Below are positions 23,099 to 34,694 of a stretch of 64,000 nt of DNA, piece by piece. Positions within the stretch are counted from its first letter, which is position 1, and the number at the start of each line of letters is the position of its first letter. Source of the DNA: Hibiscus mutabilis (lineage: Eukaryota > Streptophyta > Magnoliopsida > Malvales > Malvaceae). Position numbers and translations under genes: made by a program. The stretch lies in NCBI GenBank assembly GCA_019671005.1, contig CM033711.1, positions 58,887,049 to 58,951,048 of the forward strand, written 5' to 3'. The notes beneath the pieces are model-generated. The model did no database searches. It saw nothing but the letters and a program-made list of their open reading frames with translations, and had not been told where the DNA came from.

Positions 23099-23487
23099 TA
23101 AATGTAACACCCCCTTCCCAGCCTGGCAGAGAACCGGGTTAGAAAGTGTTATTGGAAACTTTTTCGGAGATCAGAATCTTACTTGGAATGTCTTATTAAT
23201 CCCTTTTTATGACTTATTGAACTAATTCATTAATAGCTCACTCAATTTGGGGTTAATTTTGAACTTTTTCAAACTTATGGACTAAATTGCAAATTTTACT
23301 AATTAAGGGTCTTTATCATAATTCCTTTTTACAAGTCTTCAATTGATCTCATCAATTATTAGCCTGGGAAATTTCGTTTTCAGCGGAGGTCATTCACATA
23401 TGCAATTAGACCATTTAAAGTTTAGTGACCAATCTGTAAACTATTTAAAACTATAGTTTAAGTCTTTTAACAGAATTAACTATCACC

Positions 23488-23769
23488 GTACCGATACACT
23501 TAAGACCGTATCGGTACGCTATGCCAAATTTCTCAATTCCAGATTCAAGGGTTACAAGCCCGTATCGATACATCTAAGCCTATATCAATACCTGTTGACC
23601 AAGGTTGACCCATTTCGATACAACCTAAGGCAGTATTGATACAATTTATTTCCCAGACCTTACTGCCCAAGTCCGTATCGATACATCCCCTTTTGTGTAT
23701 TGATACGATTTGTTTTACCAAGTCCAAATATATAAGGCCGTATCGATACAGCTTGACCCGTATCGATAC
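23488..23769. promoter_or_regulatory. Cluster of six GTAYCGRTAC motif pairs in the Tekay-A LTR
   Basis: Motif or near-motif starts by hand count are 23488/23508, 23562/23582, 23612/23633, 23674/23697 and 23740/23760, so the pairs are 20, 20, 21, 23 and 20 bases apart; the sixth pair lies in the 3' LTR copy. Spacers such as ACTTAAGACC and AACCTAAGGCA share CTAAG or CTTAAG. The function is unknown; the regular two-turn spacing suggests protein binding on one helix face. Confidence 0.6.
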
Positions 23770-24299
23770 GCTTGTCTTGTAATGACATATTTTATCTAGT
23801 TTTCATTCGAATTAATAGATCAAACGATGTCCAAACTTTACCAAATTTACCAGCAGTATTTAATCACTAAAACCTACTAGCATGTCAATTTTTAGGTTCA
23901 TTTGAGCCTGTTTACTATGTTTTTACCTTTTAGTGCCTTTAAGCTCATTTTAACTAGTTTCTTTAATTTACAACCACACCATATTCCATTTTTAGTACTT
24001 AGACACTTTAGAGCCATTACATATATATCAAAATAGTCCAATATAACATGTCTAAGCTCCATCCCACCTTACTAGGAGTTCCAAAAAAACGTAAGCATAC
24101 ATGTACTTGGTGGGAGTGACTTGCAACTTCAATAAAATGATAGAGGCTCGGATTGCTTCAAGGTCCTGAAATGCATGAGACACACGGATGTTAGGCTTAC
24201 ACAGCCTAGTGAGGTAGTTATAATAGATGCAACATAAATTCATCTATGGCATGAATGACATGTAACATACTTGTATGGTATGTACTTGTATCATAAATC

Positions 24300-24325
24300 A
24301 TATATATATATATATATATATATAT
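24300..24325. repeat. (TA)n microsatellite
   Basis: About 12 uninterrupted TA units lie in the Tekay-A LTR. The equivalent position in the Tekay-C LTRs has no such run. Confidence 0.9.
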
Positions 24326-24700
24326 CATAATCAAGCCAAATGTCATATTTTTAAGAATCAAATATAAACCATAAGCACATATAATATCTTGGACATAGCA
24401 ACCAATGGATACGTGAATTCCCCTATACACCAAATCGTATCAAAAGTAGGCCTTATCCTTGAGCCGTAGCTCTGAAATCCCTTACACAATCCAACCTTAT
24501 CTCCCCACATATAAGTCGTAGCCCAGACCGTAGTCCAATCCCTTACTTAGTGAGCTCAATAACCTTATGGCATGCCAATTGTATCCAATGTCCACATGTT
24601 CCAAGGTTACATATTTCATCATAAATCTTACCTTTGTGCCCTTAGGCCATAGCATATCGGATTGCCAATTGAGCTTTAGCTCCAAATAACATATCATATC

Positions 24701-25370
24701 ATGAATGTATCATATCAATTCTCATGAATGTCATTATTAACATTAAACATTTTCACATATACCGTACGACCAATGATTCATAAGACATCAAAATGCATCA
24801 AAAGCATTAGAATAACCTTACCATACTTACCACACGAAGTTCGTACCTTATAAGCTCTACTTGAGCTATCCAACGAAGGCATATTATGGGCACAAATCAA
24901 ATGCAACTGGGATAGCACCTAGTCTATCCCGAGATACAACTACACTCACTTAGTACTCAGAGACTTCAAGGTTCTCGAATAGCGACCCCCTTGCCGTTGA
25001 AAGAGTTCAAAATAGCCGATGGTGAAGATCGGTTGTCTTCCGCCACTTGAGCTAATTCAAAAAATAGGGAATTCCATTAGAATCGAAACTAATGATTCAT
25101 AAACATTTTTCAAGCTTACCAAAGCTCGTACGACAAGCATTAGAATGACCTTATCATACTTACCATATGAATGTATCATATTAATCACATGAAATCATTA
25201 TTAACATTAAACATTTTTCATATATAATGTACGACAAATGATTCATAAGACATCGAAATACATCAAAAGCATTAGAATGACCTTACCATACTTACCACAT
25301 GAAGTTCGTACCTTATAAGCTCTACTTGAGCTATCCAACGAAGGAATATTATGGACACAAATCAAATGCA
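24701..25370. repeat. Duplicated ~205-bp segment in the Tekay-A LTR
   Basis: The segments 24701-24908 and 25168-25370 share ATGAATGTATCATAT, CATTATTAACATTAAACAT, AAGCATTAGAAT and GAGCTATCCAACGAAGG in the same order. They are offset by about 465 bases. The second copy ends exactly at the junction with Tekay-B. Confidence 0.82.
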
Positions 25371-25373
25371 TAT

Positions 25374-27677
25374 AACCTTTAATTCTCTGCATTGATGGAT
25401 AAAGAGAGCGTAAGCACACAAAGCTTAGCGGGGAGCGCTCAAAACACACACCATCAATACATTTTAAACCATTTTCTAAAACCACATAGAAATCATCATT
25501 TCAATCATCACATAAAACATCATGCCTTGAAAACCATTCACTTAACACTTTCAAAAACCAGCATATTAAACCAATGCAACATGTATCATGGATCAACAAC
25601 AAATCCAATTGCTAACACTCTATTTAAGCCATCCCATGCATAACAATCCTTATACAAAGCTTAAAGAGTAAATATGTATAAACCAACATTATTTATCAAC
25701 ATCCATCACATGATACATTAACAATTATATTGGATTTCAAGTGATTATAAACCAAGTTCCACTTTCACAAAATAGTTCATCGAATACAAGTGTCCTCTCA
25801 ACACCTCATGCAATCTCAACCGAAATTCAAGGGTACATTCACAACCCGGGGACACCAACCCCAATCATCGGTTATACGCATAATCCACTAACGGGAGTTT
25901 TCAATACCAATATAACCCCTCAATCGTTAGGGTACTTGGACGGAGTATTTGGTACACCGTATAAACCTCTCGACATCCAAAGCAACTTTTTATAGTGCAC
26001 TATCAATCCTATGGTCAGCCAACTATATCCGATAACATTTTAAACCACATCACTTTCCAATATAGTTTATTATTAACTATATACTTCACTGTTTTTATAT
26101 GCATCCAATCAAAACCATTTCCAAATCATTCAACCATGCTTAACAAGTATTCCACATACATACATAGATCATTTACCAAATGCATCCATCATCATCATAT
26201 GATCAAAAATAGTATAAAACATACATTAAATAATGCTCAACAGTAGGTATCACGTAATTCAAAACAAGTGCATAAAAACCATTTCATTAAATCACGACTG
26301 AGAGAGAAATCCCTTTTATACTTAATTTCAAGTTTAAACATGCGCTTCAAGCTAAGTTTAAACTCCCATAAACCACATTTAAATCATTATAAAGCTGAAA
26401 TCCATGTTCTCACTCACCGACAACGTAAAGCCTCATTTGCTGGCGCAAATCAATCATCCCAAAGCTTCCGTAGCGACACTTCAAGCTTGAGAATCAACCT
26501 CCCCTTGGTTCACCACACAAAAACAGAGGATCCAATGCATCAAAATGCATCCACAAACCCAGAAACACTAATCAACAACAATCCTCTACAAACACTAGCC
26601 GGAATATTTCCCAAAATTACCGAAATCAACATCAAATGTCTTCCAAACTTAACCCAGACAAAACATAAAGGTTTAATCCATCAATTATCTTCAATTAACA
26701 TCCAAAAACAACCTAACACCATCCTCATATCTCCAACATTCATTAAACAACCAAAACTCACCAAAAACACAACACTAGCAACCTAGGAAATTAGAGATTC
26801 ACATAGTTTTGGGATTACAATATTAAAACCAACTTGTTAACATTATATAAGATCAAAATCATGATTATAATCAATCAAGAATTCATCAAAATAGATTCGA
26901 AGCGAAAATCACTTAATCTCATCAATTAAACCCTGATTTAACCAATTTCCATAATTAAATCATTAAAACTCATTAGAAAACATTTATAAAGGATCAATAA
27001 CTTGGGAATTTTAGTAAAGAACCATACATTAGAGGAGAATGATGAAGCTCACCTCTAATGTTAACTCTCCTCCTTAATTGTATTGATTTGCATGAGAAAA
27101 CAAGATTAAAACAATAAGGTTTTGATAATAAACAATTAAGAACTCATTTGACATTAAAAGATTGAAGAAATCAAGAAGTTACCTGAAGATTTTGAAGAAT
27201 AAAAGAGTGTTTGGCTGAACAGAATTTGAGAGAAAATATTTTGGAGAAAAGTTAGTTACGTAAGGTTTGCTTAGGAAATTAATTATAAAATTAATTCCCA
27301 AAATCTATTTATACTCTTCCCAAATCATTTTAAAATAGCCAATTAAGGAGAAAAGACATATATTAGACTTTGGGCAAATAGATCCTTAAAGATTCAAAGT
27401 TTTGATCCTTTTACAAAACAATCAGTAAAAATAGTTTACATTCTTTACATTTTGGTCACTAGCCAAAATGCCACATTTCTGAATTCTATTTTTCAAAATT
27501 TACTTATAAAAAATATTCATATATTAAATAATTATTTTTAGATACTTTCCTAAATATTTTCTCACTCAAAAATATTTAACCCGATTTTAATCTGAAATCT
27601 AACTTGAATCTCTAACCTGATCCACCGGACCTTCTAATCAGCCTATAAATAGCTAGTCCCAAAATCGGGGCATTACA
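25374..27677 (-). repeat. 3' LTR of Tekay-B (2304 bp kept)
   Basis: It ends on the plus strand at GGCATTACA (27677), followed by a pyrimidine-rich ACTCTCCTTCACTT that would be the polypurine tract on the minus strand. Compared with the 5' LTR, it lacks the first 1040 bases (33289-34327). Sequence is AT-rich; the several 70-170-residue ORFs here are rich in His, Asn, Ile and Thr and have no homology I recognise. Confidence 0.8.
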
Positions 27678-28357
27678 ACTCTCCTTCACTTAGGAAATTT
27701 CGTCCTCGAAATTTTATCCAAAGAAAACAAGTGCGAAAACTATCTCATCATGTATGCCTTACTCTTTCACGTGGTCTCCTCAACTCCATGGTGTCGCCAC
27801 GACACCTCCACAAGCTCAATCGTTTTGCCACGAAGAACTTACTACTCGAACCAAGGATCTCAACAGGTTCCTTATCAAAGGATAACCTCGGTCACAACTC
27901 CATATCCTCCACCAACATAACATATGATGGATCCAACTGATACCTCCGTAACATCGACACATGAAACACATCATGAACCTTCTCCAACTCAAGAGGCAAA
28001 CTCAAACGATAAGCCACAAGACCTACGCACTCCTCAACCTCATACGGTCCAATAAACCTCAGACTAAGCTTACCCTTATGTCCGAACTACATCACATTCT
28101 TCCAAGGTGACACCTTCAAAATACACGATCACCATCATCATACTCACTCTCCCTACGCTTCAAATCCGCACAGGATTTCTGGCAATCCGAAGCCGGTTCC
28201 AAGTGATCATAAAAAAGCTTTGCTTTCTCATCCGTTTCTTACAATACATCCGGCAAAAAACATGTTTTTTCCCAACCTCAACCCAAACACAAAGGCGTAC
28301 GACACTTCCTACCATACAAGGCCTCATAAGGTGCCATTTCAATACCAACCTGATAAT

Positions 28358-29407
28358 TGTTAGGATATTTCTTTTGATATAATAATTGAAAAATAGTTTT
28401 GAACTAAATTGAAAAGATTTCAAAAATGATTTTAAGTCTAAACAACTTGAAAATATGTTTGACATGTTTTCATAAGGTTTTGGAAGTGTTTGAAATGTTT
28501 TAAAGTAGTCAGACTTATTTTTTTAGCATGCCCGTACCAATACGATATACCTCGTATCGATATTGATAAGGGTTTAAGCTACAATATTTTTTCAGAACCG
28601 AAAAGCCATACTGGTACAGGCTTAGCCGTACCGATACGATAAAGGTTGTACCGATACGCGTCTTCGCGTACCGATACCCTTTGCTTTGTAAACCCTCCAA
28701 CATCTAGTACCGTACCGATATGAAAGTATCGAGTACTGATACTCTTAATGGCTTGCAACGGCTAGTTCTTTGATTTAAATGCAGGTACCGATATAGTATT
28801 CATGTGTATCGATACCCACAGTCCAAAACTACCTCTAACGGCTCCAAAACATCCCCAACGGCCATAAATGGCTAGTAGATCATTCCAAACATAGATACAA
28901 GCCTTGGAACACTTGAAGATGGTTAGAGAAGACATCCAAGCATCATGATCAAGAGAAATTAGTTTTCAATTCCTATTTCTTTATTTCTCTTGTAAATAGT
29001 GTTTAAGAGAGTGTTTTTATTGTTTTTATCCTACACACTCTTGTGAGCTAAAATTGTGCAAACACCCACCTTGTGAGGTTTATTTGTTTACATCTTTTAC
29101 CCTTGTTAAAGGAGAGGCTCTAGTTTAGCCTTAGTGAAAAAACTAGACTAGTTTTATCTTAGCCATTAAAAGATAGGGTTGTAAAAGTTTCCTCCTAAGC
29201 CTTGAAAAAGGGAAGAATTCATAGTGAATTGGGAAATCCTTAGGGGTGTGCTAAGGTAGTGGATGTAGACTCGGTTGAGTAGTCGAGCCACTATAAAAAT
29301 TATCCTGCAAATTGTCTACAATTTTATTGGTTTTAGCCAATTCAACCAAGGATCAAAAACAACCCTCTTGATGGTAATTGGAGATCAATTTGAGTGTGCT
29401 ACAAGCA
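28358..29407 (+). mobile_element. Solo Ty1/copia LTR inserted in Tekay-B
   Basis: It starts TGTTAGGATATTTCTTTTGA, the reverse-complement counterpart of the copia LTR end at 63802. It shares with that family the order of blocks GGTTGTAAA, CCTCCTAAGCC, AGTGAATTGG and GTGGATGTAGA (29170-29280). The orientation is plus, opposite to the full copia element. The right edge (CA at 29407) is less certain: flanks ATAAT and ATAAC a few bases on could be a mutated target duplication. No internal domain remains, hence solo LTR. It contains a strict 20-bp ladder of GTACCGATAC motifs. Confidence 0.78.
28534..28815. promoter_or_regulatory. GTAYCGRTAC ladder in the solo copia LTR
   Basis: Starts by hand count are 28534, 28554, then 28608, 28628, 28648, 28668 (four words exactly 20 bases apart), then 28712, 28733, 28785, 28806. 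The predicted peptide with repeated RIGT/YRYG units on the minus strand (28515-28703) is only this ladder translated. Confidence 0.65.
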
Positions 29408-29900
29408 TTTTAATAACTATTGATACAAACAATCTCCACTAAAGGCAACTGCCTCTCCCAAGTTCCTTGGAACTCAATGATGCAACACCTTAACATATCC
29501 TCGAAGACTTGGATCACACGTTTGGACTGACCATCCGTCTGAGGATGATGTTAAGTACTAAATTTCAACCGTGTACCAAAGCTTGATGCAACACTCCCAA
29601 AACCTCCTATCCAAAAACTATGGACTTAGGCACCCCGTGCAAATGCACAATCTCGGCAATATGCAACTCCGCCAACTTACCTAAAGAATACGTGGTATGC
29701 CCAGGCACAAAATATGCACACTTCATAAACCGATCAAAAATCTCCCAAATGGAATCCTTTTTAGTAGGTGTCAACAGTAACCCAGTAACAAATTCCACGG
29801 CAATTCTTTCCCACTTCCATTCTGGTATCCTCAACGGTTGCAACAACCCGGAAGGAAACTAGTGCTCAACCTTAACACGCTAACATACCATGCATCTAGC

Positions 29901-31089
29901 AACAAAATCAACCACAAACTTTCTTTAAACCAATCCAATAGTACTCTTCCTTCAACCCCAAATACAACTTAGTACTACTGGGATGCATAGCAAAAAGACT
30001 AGCATGCACCTCAAACAAAAATGATAAGCCTCAACTCAACATCACTAGGCACCACTACCCGATCCTTGAAACACAACACCCCATCATCATTAAAATGAAA
30101 ATTCGTCAGATTTCCATCCATGATATCCTAAACATGTGGTACCAATGAATCATTATAAGGTTGCTTCTACTTAATCAGCTGTGACAAAGATGGCTTTACC
30201 TGCAACTCGACTAACAAGCCTCCATCTCGCGTCACACTTAACCGCACAAACATCGCCCTTAGCTCTACCACAACTTACCTACTCAAAGCATCAGCTACAA
30301 CATTAGCCTTCCCGGGATGATATTCAATCATCAAATCATAATCCTTAAGCAACTCCAAGAATCTATGTTGCTCAAAACCTAAATCCTTTTGCATCATCAT
30401 TTTTCTTTTATCCCAAACACTTACCGTGTACACAACACACTTCTCACCATAAAGATAGTGTCCCCAAATCTCTTAAGCAAACACAACCGTGACAAGCTCA
30501 ACATCATGCGTAAAACAATTACGCTTGTGCACATTCAATTGTCTAGATGCACAAGCCACAGCTTCGCTAGCAACGCAACAATCTTAAAGGATTCTTCAAC
30601 AAACATCGATGTTAAACAACTGGATCTAGAAAACCCACGAACTTCTAACTCCAACCTTGGTTGCTTCAAAAATAGTAAAATCAAACTTCCGAGAACCAAT
30701 CTTTAACACCCTTTTCAACCCTTGAGAATCCCAAAGAACCACATTACCAAAGCTACTTACATAAGCTACCTTGCTTACACCATCACTCCATCGACTTCCG
30801 AACAGTCATCTGTAAGTGTGAACATATGTATGCATGACTACTTATATGTCCTCATAGATGTCTATGTGTATGTATGCAAAACCTCTAATGTCATGCCCAA
30901 ATATATGCATGTACTGACATATTTATATATACATATAAGTGTTTTTGCACTATGCATGTTTAACTGTTCACACTTACCAACAACGTTCTCAGAATTAGAA
31001 TTCCTTCCAACATACACAAAACTCGCACTTTCCCAAATAAAGAGCGAACATTCGCTCCTCCACAAAAGCCTATTAAACCATTCATACCT
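29901..31089 (-). pseudogene. Tekay-B zinc-binding and RNase H region
   Basis: Scattered matches remain on the minus strand: the end of the RNase H domain around 30290-30390 (DYHPGKANVVADALS-like, in broken frames) and the HYLYGEKCVVYT-like segment at about 30430-30460. The N-terminal RNase H part is interrupted by an inserted inverted-repeat element (30812-30977). No open frame longer than about 80 codons is informative here. Confidence 0.65.
30812..30977. mobile_element. Candidate MITE, 166 bp with 13-bp terminal inverted repeats
   Basis: GTAAGTGTGAACA at 30812-30824 is the exact reverse complement of TGTTCACACTTAC at 30965-30977. The interior is AT-rich with alternating TATGCATG words, and no coding is expected to be missing around it. 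I see no clear target duplication. It interrupts an element whose coding is recognisable on both sides. It could also be a chance fold-back in AT-rich DNA. Confidence 0.45.
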
Positions 31090-31560
31090 TTCTATCAAAA
31101 TCATTCACGTTACCTTTGTACAATAGAATATCATCTATAAACACAAAAACAAACTAATCCAAGAATATTCGATTTATCATATCCATGAATGCAATCGGTG
31201 CATTGGTCAAACCAAACGGCATCACCAAGAACTCGTAATACTCGTACCTTGTACGAAAGACAATTCTAGGTACAACCACATCCTTTACCTTCAACTGAAA
31301 AATATCCAAACCTTAAATAAATCTCAGAAAACACTGAAGCACCTCTAAACTGGTCAAACAAATCATCAATCCGTGGCACAAGATGCTTATTCCTAATCGT
31401 CAACTTGTTCAGTTGATAATAATCCATACACATCTGCATTGTGCCATCCTTCTTTTTCACAAACAACACTGGCGTACCCCACGGAGAAACACTAGCCCTA
31501 ATAAACCCTCAATCAAGCAACTCCTGAATTTACGTCTTTAACTCCTTCGAAAAAACACTC
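31090..31560 (-). pseudogene. Tekay-B reverse transcriptase fragment
   Basis: On the minus strand LFVKKKDGTMQMCMDYYQLN and HLVPRIDDLFDQFRGASVFS (31330-31469) are followed, in other frames, by the RT active site VFIDDILLY at about 31119-31145. The active-site Asp pair survives although the frame is destroyed around it. The thumb region is not recognisable. Confidence 0.82.
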
Positions 31561-33000
31561 AGAAACTCACATATTGTACGATTCTCCTGAACACGCACTC
31601 CTTCGATCCTGAATTCATGACTAGGCTAAGAATGTCTGATATCCCGAATCTATCAAACGACTTGCTTCTAGAGCCGAATCAACATTAGACAAGAACTTAG
31701 CATTTCCATCCACGATTACCACTTCATAATCATTAGCAAGTTTCAAGGTAACTTGCTTGGATTCAAATTCAACCACAGCTCTATGCTCAGATAACCAATC
31801 CATGCCTAGGGTTACATCAAACCATAAAACAAAAACCTCATTAAATCAACCGCAACATATGACCTTAAACCATCAATGACATTTCTTAGGCAACATTCTC
31901 AAAACAACAGCCTCACCGAAAGAACTAGCTACTTTTGCTCCTGCATCTAACATTTCTGAGATGATCGCTCAAACCATAACTCCCACGAGTGTTAGCAACA
32001 ACATGCACAAGAGTCTGTCCTTCGCAAACCAAACGTGGACAACCTGCCTCATGCAATCATGCGATCCACAAACCTAACAGGTATTGTGCGCTGCTTTAGC
32101 CTGGATACTCTATCCCTGTGGTCCTCGCCCAACACTACCTCTACCTCACCACAACTCAGGGCGATACCTCTTATCACGTTGCTTCTTAAACTGACCACCA
32201 ACTGAACCAGATTTTGCAACTCTCTTACCAGAGCTAAAACCTCCCACACGAACCGATAAACCCAAGTTCTGCTTAATGTCCTTCGCCTGTGAACCAACAC
32301 ATCAAAAATGGTGTAGTTAGAAGCCAACATGTATGTTTTAACATCTTGTACGAATCTGTAACAAAATCGGTCACAGCTATCCCTCTCATCCGGTACTAGT
32401 TCAAGAACACACTGGCTCAACCGAAAAAACTGTACCTCAAACTCAGCCAAAGACATACTGCCTTGAACCAAATCCATAAACTCATATTTCTTTTCACCCA
32501 AGTATCTAACTCCTAGATACTTCTTAAAAATAGTTTAAAAAAACTCTCTACTCACATCATCGCATTCCATACCCACAACCACAATTGTCCACCAACATAC
32601 GCATCTCCTTGCAATAGAGACACAGCACATTTCAACTCACAGGCATCATTATACCCCATTTAGTCAAAAATTCGATCAGTACTAGCCATCAACTTCTCGG
32701 ATGCCTCGGGTGCCAACCCTCAAGACTCAAATCCTCCCAAACTACGGAGGCACTCTAATAGCGACCCTGGTTGTCCAACAGCCGGTGAAGTCACATACCC
32801 TCCAGCAATGATAGCTTGAAAAGCTTCGGGCATCGCCTATATCAAAGGTGCCATGTCACCCAACACTAGCCCAACTGGCACAGGTGGTACTTATTTCAGG
32901 GTGGCTAACCCCTAGGGATACAACATTCTCCTCAACTCCTTGCCCAACGATAACAGCACTCGTGCTAGTTCTCAATTATCCCCTCGGTCGTAACATAACA
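31561..33000 (-). pseudogene. Tekay-B protease and gag
   Basis: MDWLSEHRAVVEFESKQVTL (31621-31803) is the second half of the protease fold. The gag part is at 32049-33000: MPEAFQAIIAGGYVTSPAVG near 32850, then KYEFMDLVQGSMSLAEFEVQ and FFRLSQCVLELVPDE at 32300-32501, typical of the gag core of this clade. The zinc knuckle is not clearly visible. Coding upstream of about 33000 is not detectable. Confidence 0.78.
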
Positions 33001-33271
33001 CATTTTTGAAGGCATAATAATTACACCAAAACAAAAATAATTAGGCCAGCTTCAAGTGAGGATCCAAGACTTCCTTTCTAAATAAAATATTTTAGACTAT
33101 AATAATAAGGTAATGTGTCCCACAAATATCGCCCAACATAACATATGTCATCCAACAAACATATAAACAATCAACATGCTTATAAACAATCACTGTGCAT
33201 AGCAAACAAAAGTAATCAACCAAAAACAACATTCCAACAATCATAACCTCATCCCACTTATCACAAATCTG

Positions 33272-33283
33272 GCTCTGATACCA
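33272..33283 (-). other. Primer-binding site of Tekay-B, initiator tRNA-Met
   Basis: The minus strand reads TGGTATCAGAGCCAG, matching initiator tRNA-Met over at least 12 bases. It is followed on the plus strand by CCAAA and the LTR start TATAACCCC, whose expected TG has become TA. Confidence 0.9.
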
Positions 33284-33288
33284 CCAAA

Positions 33289-34694
33289 TATAACCCCATT
33301 GACCCAGCCTAGTCGCTAGACTAAACCAAGCGAGCTATATTGGGTTTGCCGAAACAAACTCGTTAAGATTTAACTCGAATTACGTCCATTTTTCTTTTAT
33401 CTTATCTAGGTGCTATTTCATAACCTAGGGTGTGCATACAGGCAGCCGGTGAAAACTTAAATCAACTGAGTATTGAATCGACATCTAATTGTACGCAATT
33501 GCAATTTAGGGACCAAAATCAAATTTTGGAAAATTACAGGGACCTAATCCATTTTGAAGTTACAAATCCTTAATTAGTCAGGTTTTATGCACACATGATA
33601 AATTTCAGCTTAAAACGACCATCCAAACTCCTTTAATTGCATACATAACAACCATGGACCAAAATGAAGGAATCTAAAACCTTTAATATCAAAAACAACT
33701 AACACGACAACCAGGTGTACAAACACGACCTCAAAGTGTACAAATATGCGGGGGCGTATCGATACGGTCCTTAGGCGTATCGATATGTGGGTTACAAATC
33801 ATTTTCCTAGAATTCCAGTAGCTCAAAACCGTACTGATACACTCTACATGTACTGATACATAAGCCAAAAATACACTTACTCGTATCGGTACACTTTTAC
33901 CCGTACCGATGCACCTAGGCCTAAAATACCCAATTTTGCTGGTTTTTCGTACAATCAAGGGTCCAAACATGTTCTTATCAAACCCCAAACATATACAAAA
34001 CAATTCTAAAGATCAAACCATGTTAAAACACCACAAAAACATGATCAAATCATGGTATCTTACTTCAACCATAAATCTAGAGGCATGCTTCCTAGAAAAC
34101 AACCAACCACCACACGAAACATAATTCCAAGGAAACAACCAAACATATAAGGCCAATTACAACTCTAAAAAAATACAACAACTTGCTCAAAATAGGGAGT
34201 TAAACCCAAAACCATCCCAAAAATCAACAACAAACCCTATTGCCTTTATTACTAAAAGTCTAGTTCAAAACCATACTTTCTCGTTATTCAAGTCCTTGGA
34301 TTTCCCCTCGCATGCTCGCTGCCTCCAACCTTTAATTCTCTACATTGATGGACAAAGAGAGCGTAAGCACACAAGGTTTAGTGATGAGCGCTCAAAACAC
34401 ACACCATCAATGCATTTAAAACCATTTTCCAAAACAAGATAGAAATCATCATTTCAATCATCACATAAAACATCATGCCTTGAAAACCATGCACCTAACA
34501 CTTTCAAAAACCAGCATATTAAACCATATACAACATGTATCATGGATCAATAGCAAATCCCATTGCTAACCCTCTATTTAAGTCTTTCCAGCATAACAAT
34601 CCATATGCAAAGCTTAGAGAGTAAACATGCATAAACCAACATTATACATCAACATCCATCATATGATACATTTACAATTACATTGGCTTTCATG
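33289..34694 (-). repeat. 5' LTR of Tekay-B (1406 bp kept), with motif cluster
   Basis: It runs from the primer site to about 34694, where similarity with the 3' LTR stops and Athila-2 coding begins. GTAYCGRTAC-type words start at 33756/33777, 33831/33850 and 33883/33903 (21, 19 and 20 bases apart). The block 34328-34690 aligns with 25374-25740. Confidence 0.82.

Larger units (their letters stand above)
17590..25373 (-). mobile_element. Tekay/Del-type chromovirus (Tekay-A), both LTRs truncated
   Basis: The order on the minus strand is 5' LTR (from 25373 to 23103), initiator-Met primer site, gag, protease, RT, RNase H, integrase with C-terminal chromodomain, polypurine tract and 3' LTR (18263 to 17590). 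Only about 670 bases of the 3' LTR remain, and the 5' LTR is cut where Tekay-B begins. Both outer ends are abrupt joins without target duplications. Related Tekay-C LTRs here are about 2.9 kb. Confidence 0.9.
23103..25373 (-). repeat. 5' LTR of Tekay-A (2271 bp kept)
   Basis: The inner edge is TGTAACACCCCC at 23103. The LTR is recognisable by similarity to the Tekay-C LTRs up to about 25135. It then repeats part of itself (25168-25370) and stops where the Tekay-B LTR starts. It carries the densest group of GTAYCGRTAC motifs of any Tekay LTR here (23488-23769) and a (TA) run at 24300-24325. Confidence 0.85.
27690..29900 (-). pseudogene. Tekay-B integrase and chromodomain, split by a solo LTR
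   Basis: The C-terminal module at 27690-28100 reads EECVGLVAYRLSLPLELEKV, VFHVSMLRRYQLDPSYVM and a decayed chromodomain. The integrase core (29607-29846) has PEWKWERIAVEFVTGLL and HLHGVPKSIV. Between them a solo copia LTR (28358-29407) interrupts the AYNNY region, next to the start of the MAPYEALYG block. Stops are frequent. Confidence 0.85.
25374..34694 (-). mobile_element. Tekay-type chromovirus (Tekay-B), old and nested
   Basis: Its 3' LTR is 25374-27677 and its 5' LTR 33289-34694, identified by the shared block AACCTTTAATTCTCT...CATTGATGG (25374 and 34328) and several hundred following bases. Each LTR has lost its outer end. The internal region encodes integrase, RNase H, RT, protease and gag in many short frames. 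A solo copia LTR (28358-29407) and a small inverted-repeat element (30812-30977) are inserted. It is the most decayed element of the window. Confidence 0.85.

Noticed and set aside
25392..26786. Run of plus-strand ORFs of 83-172 codons
   Set aside because: They lie in an AT-rich Tekay-B LTR, have His/Asn/Thr-biased composition, and no recognisable domain.
28515..28703. Minus-strand ORF with repeated RIGT/YRYG peptides (similar ORFs at 58708-58980 and 63429-63650)
   Set aside because: These are translations of the GTAYCGRTAC ladder inside LTRs, with no start context or homology. The DNA motif is the signal, not the peptide.
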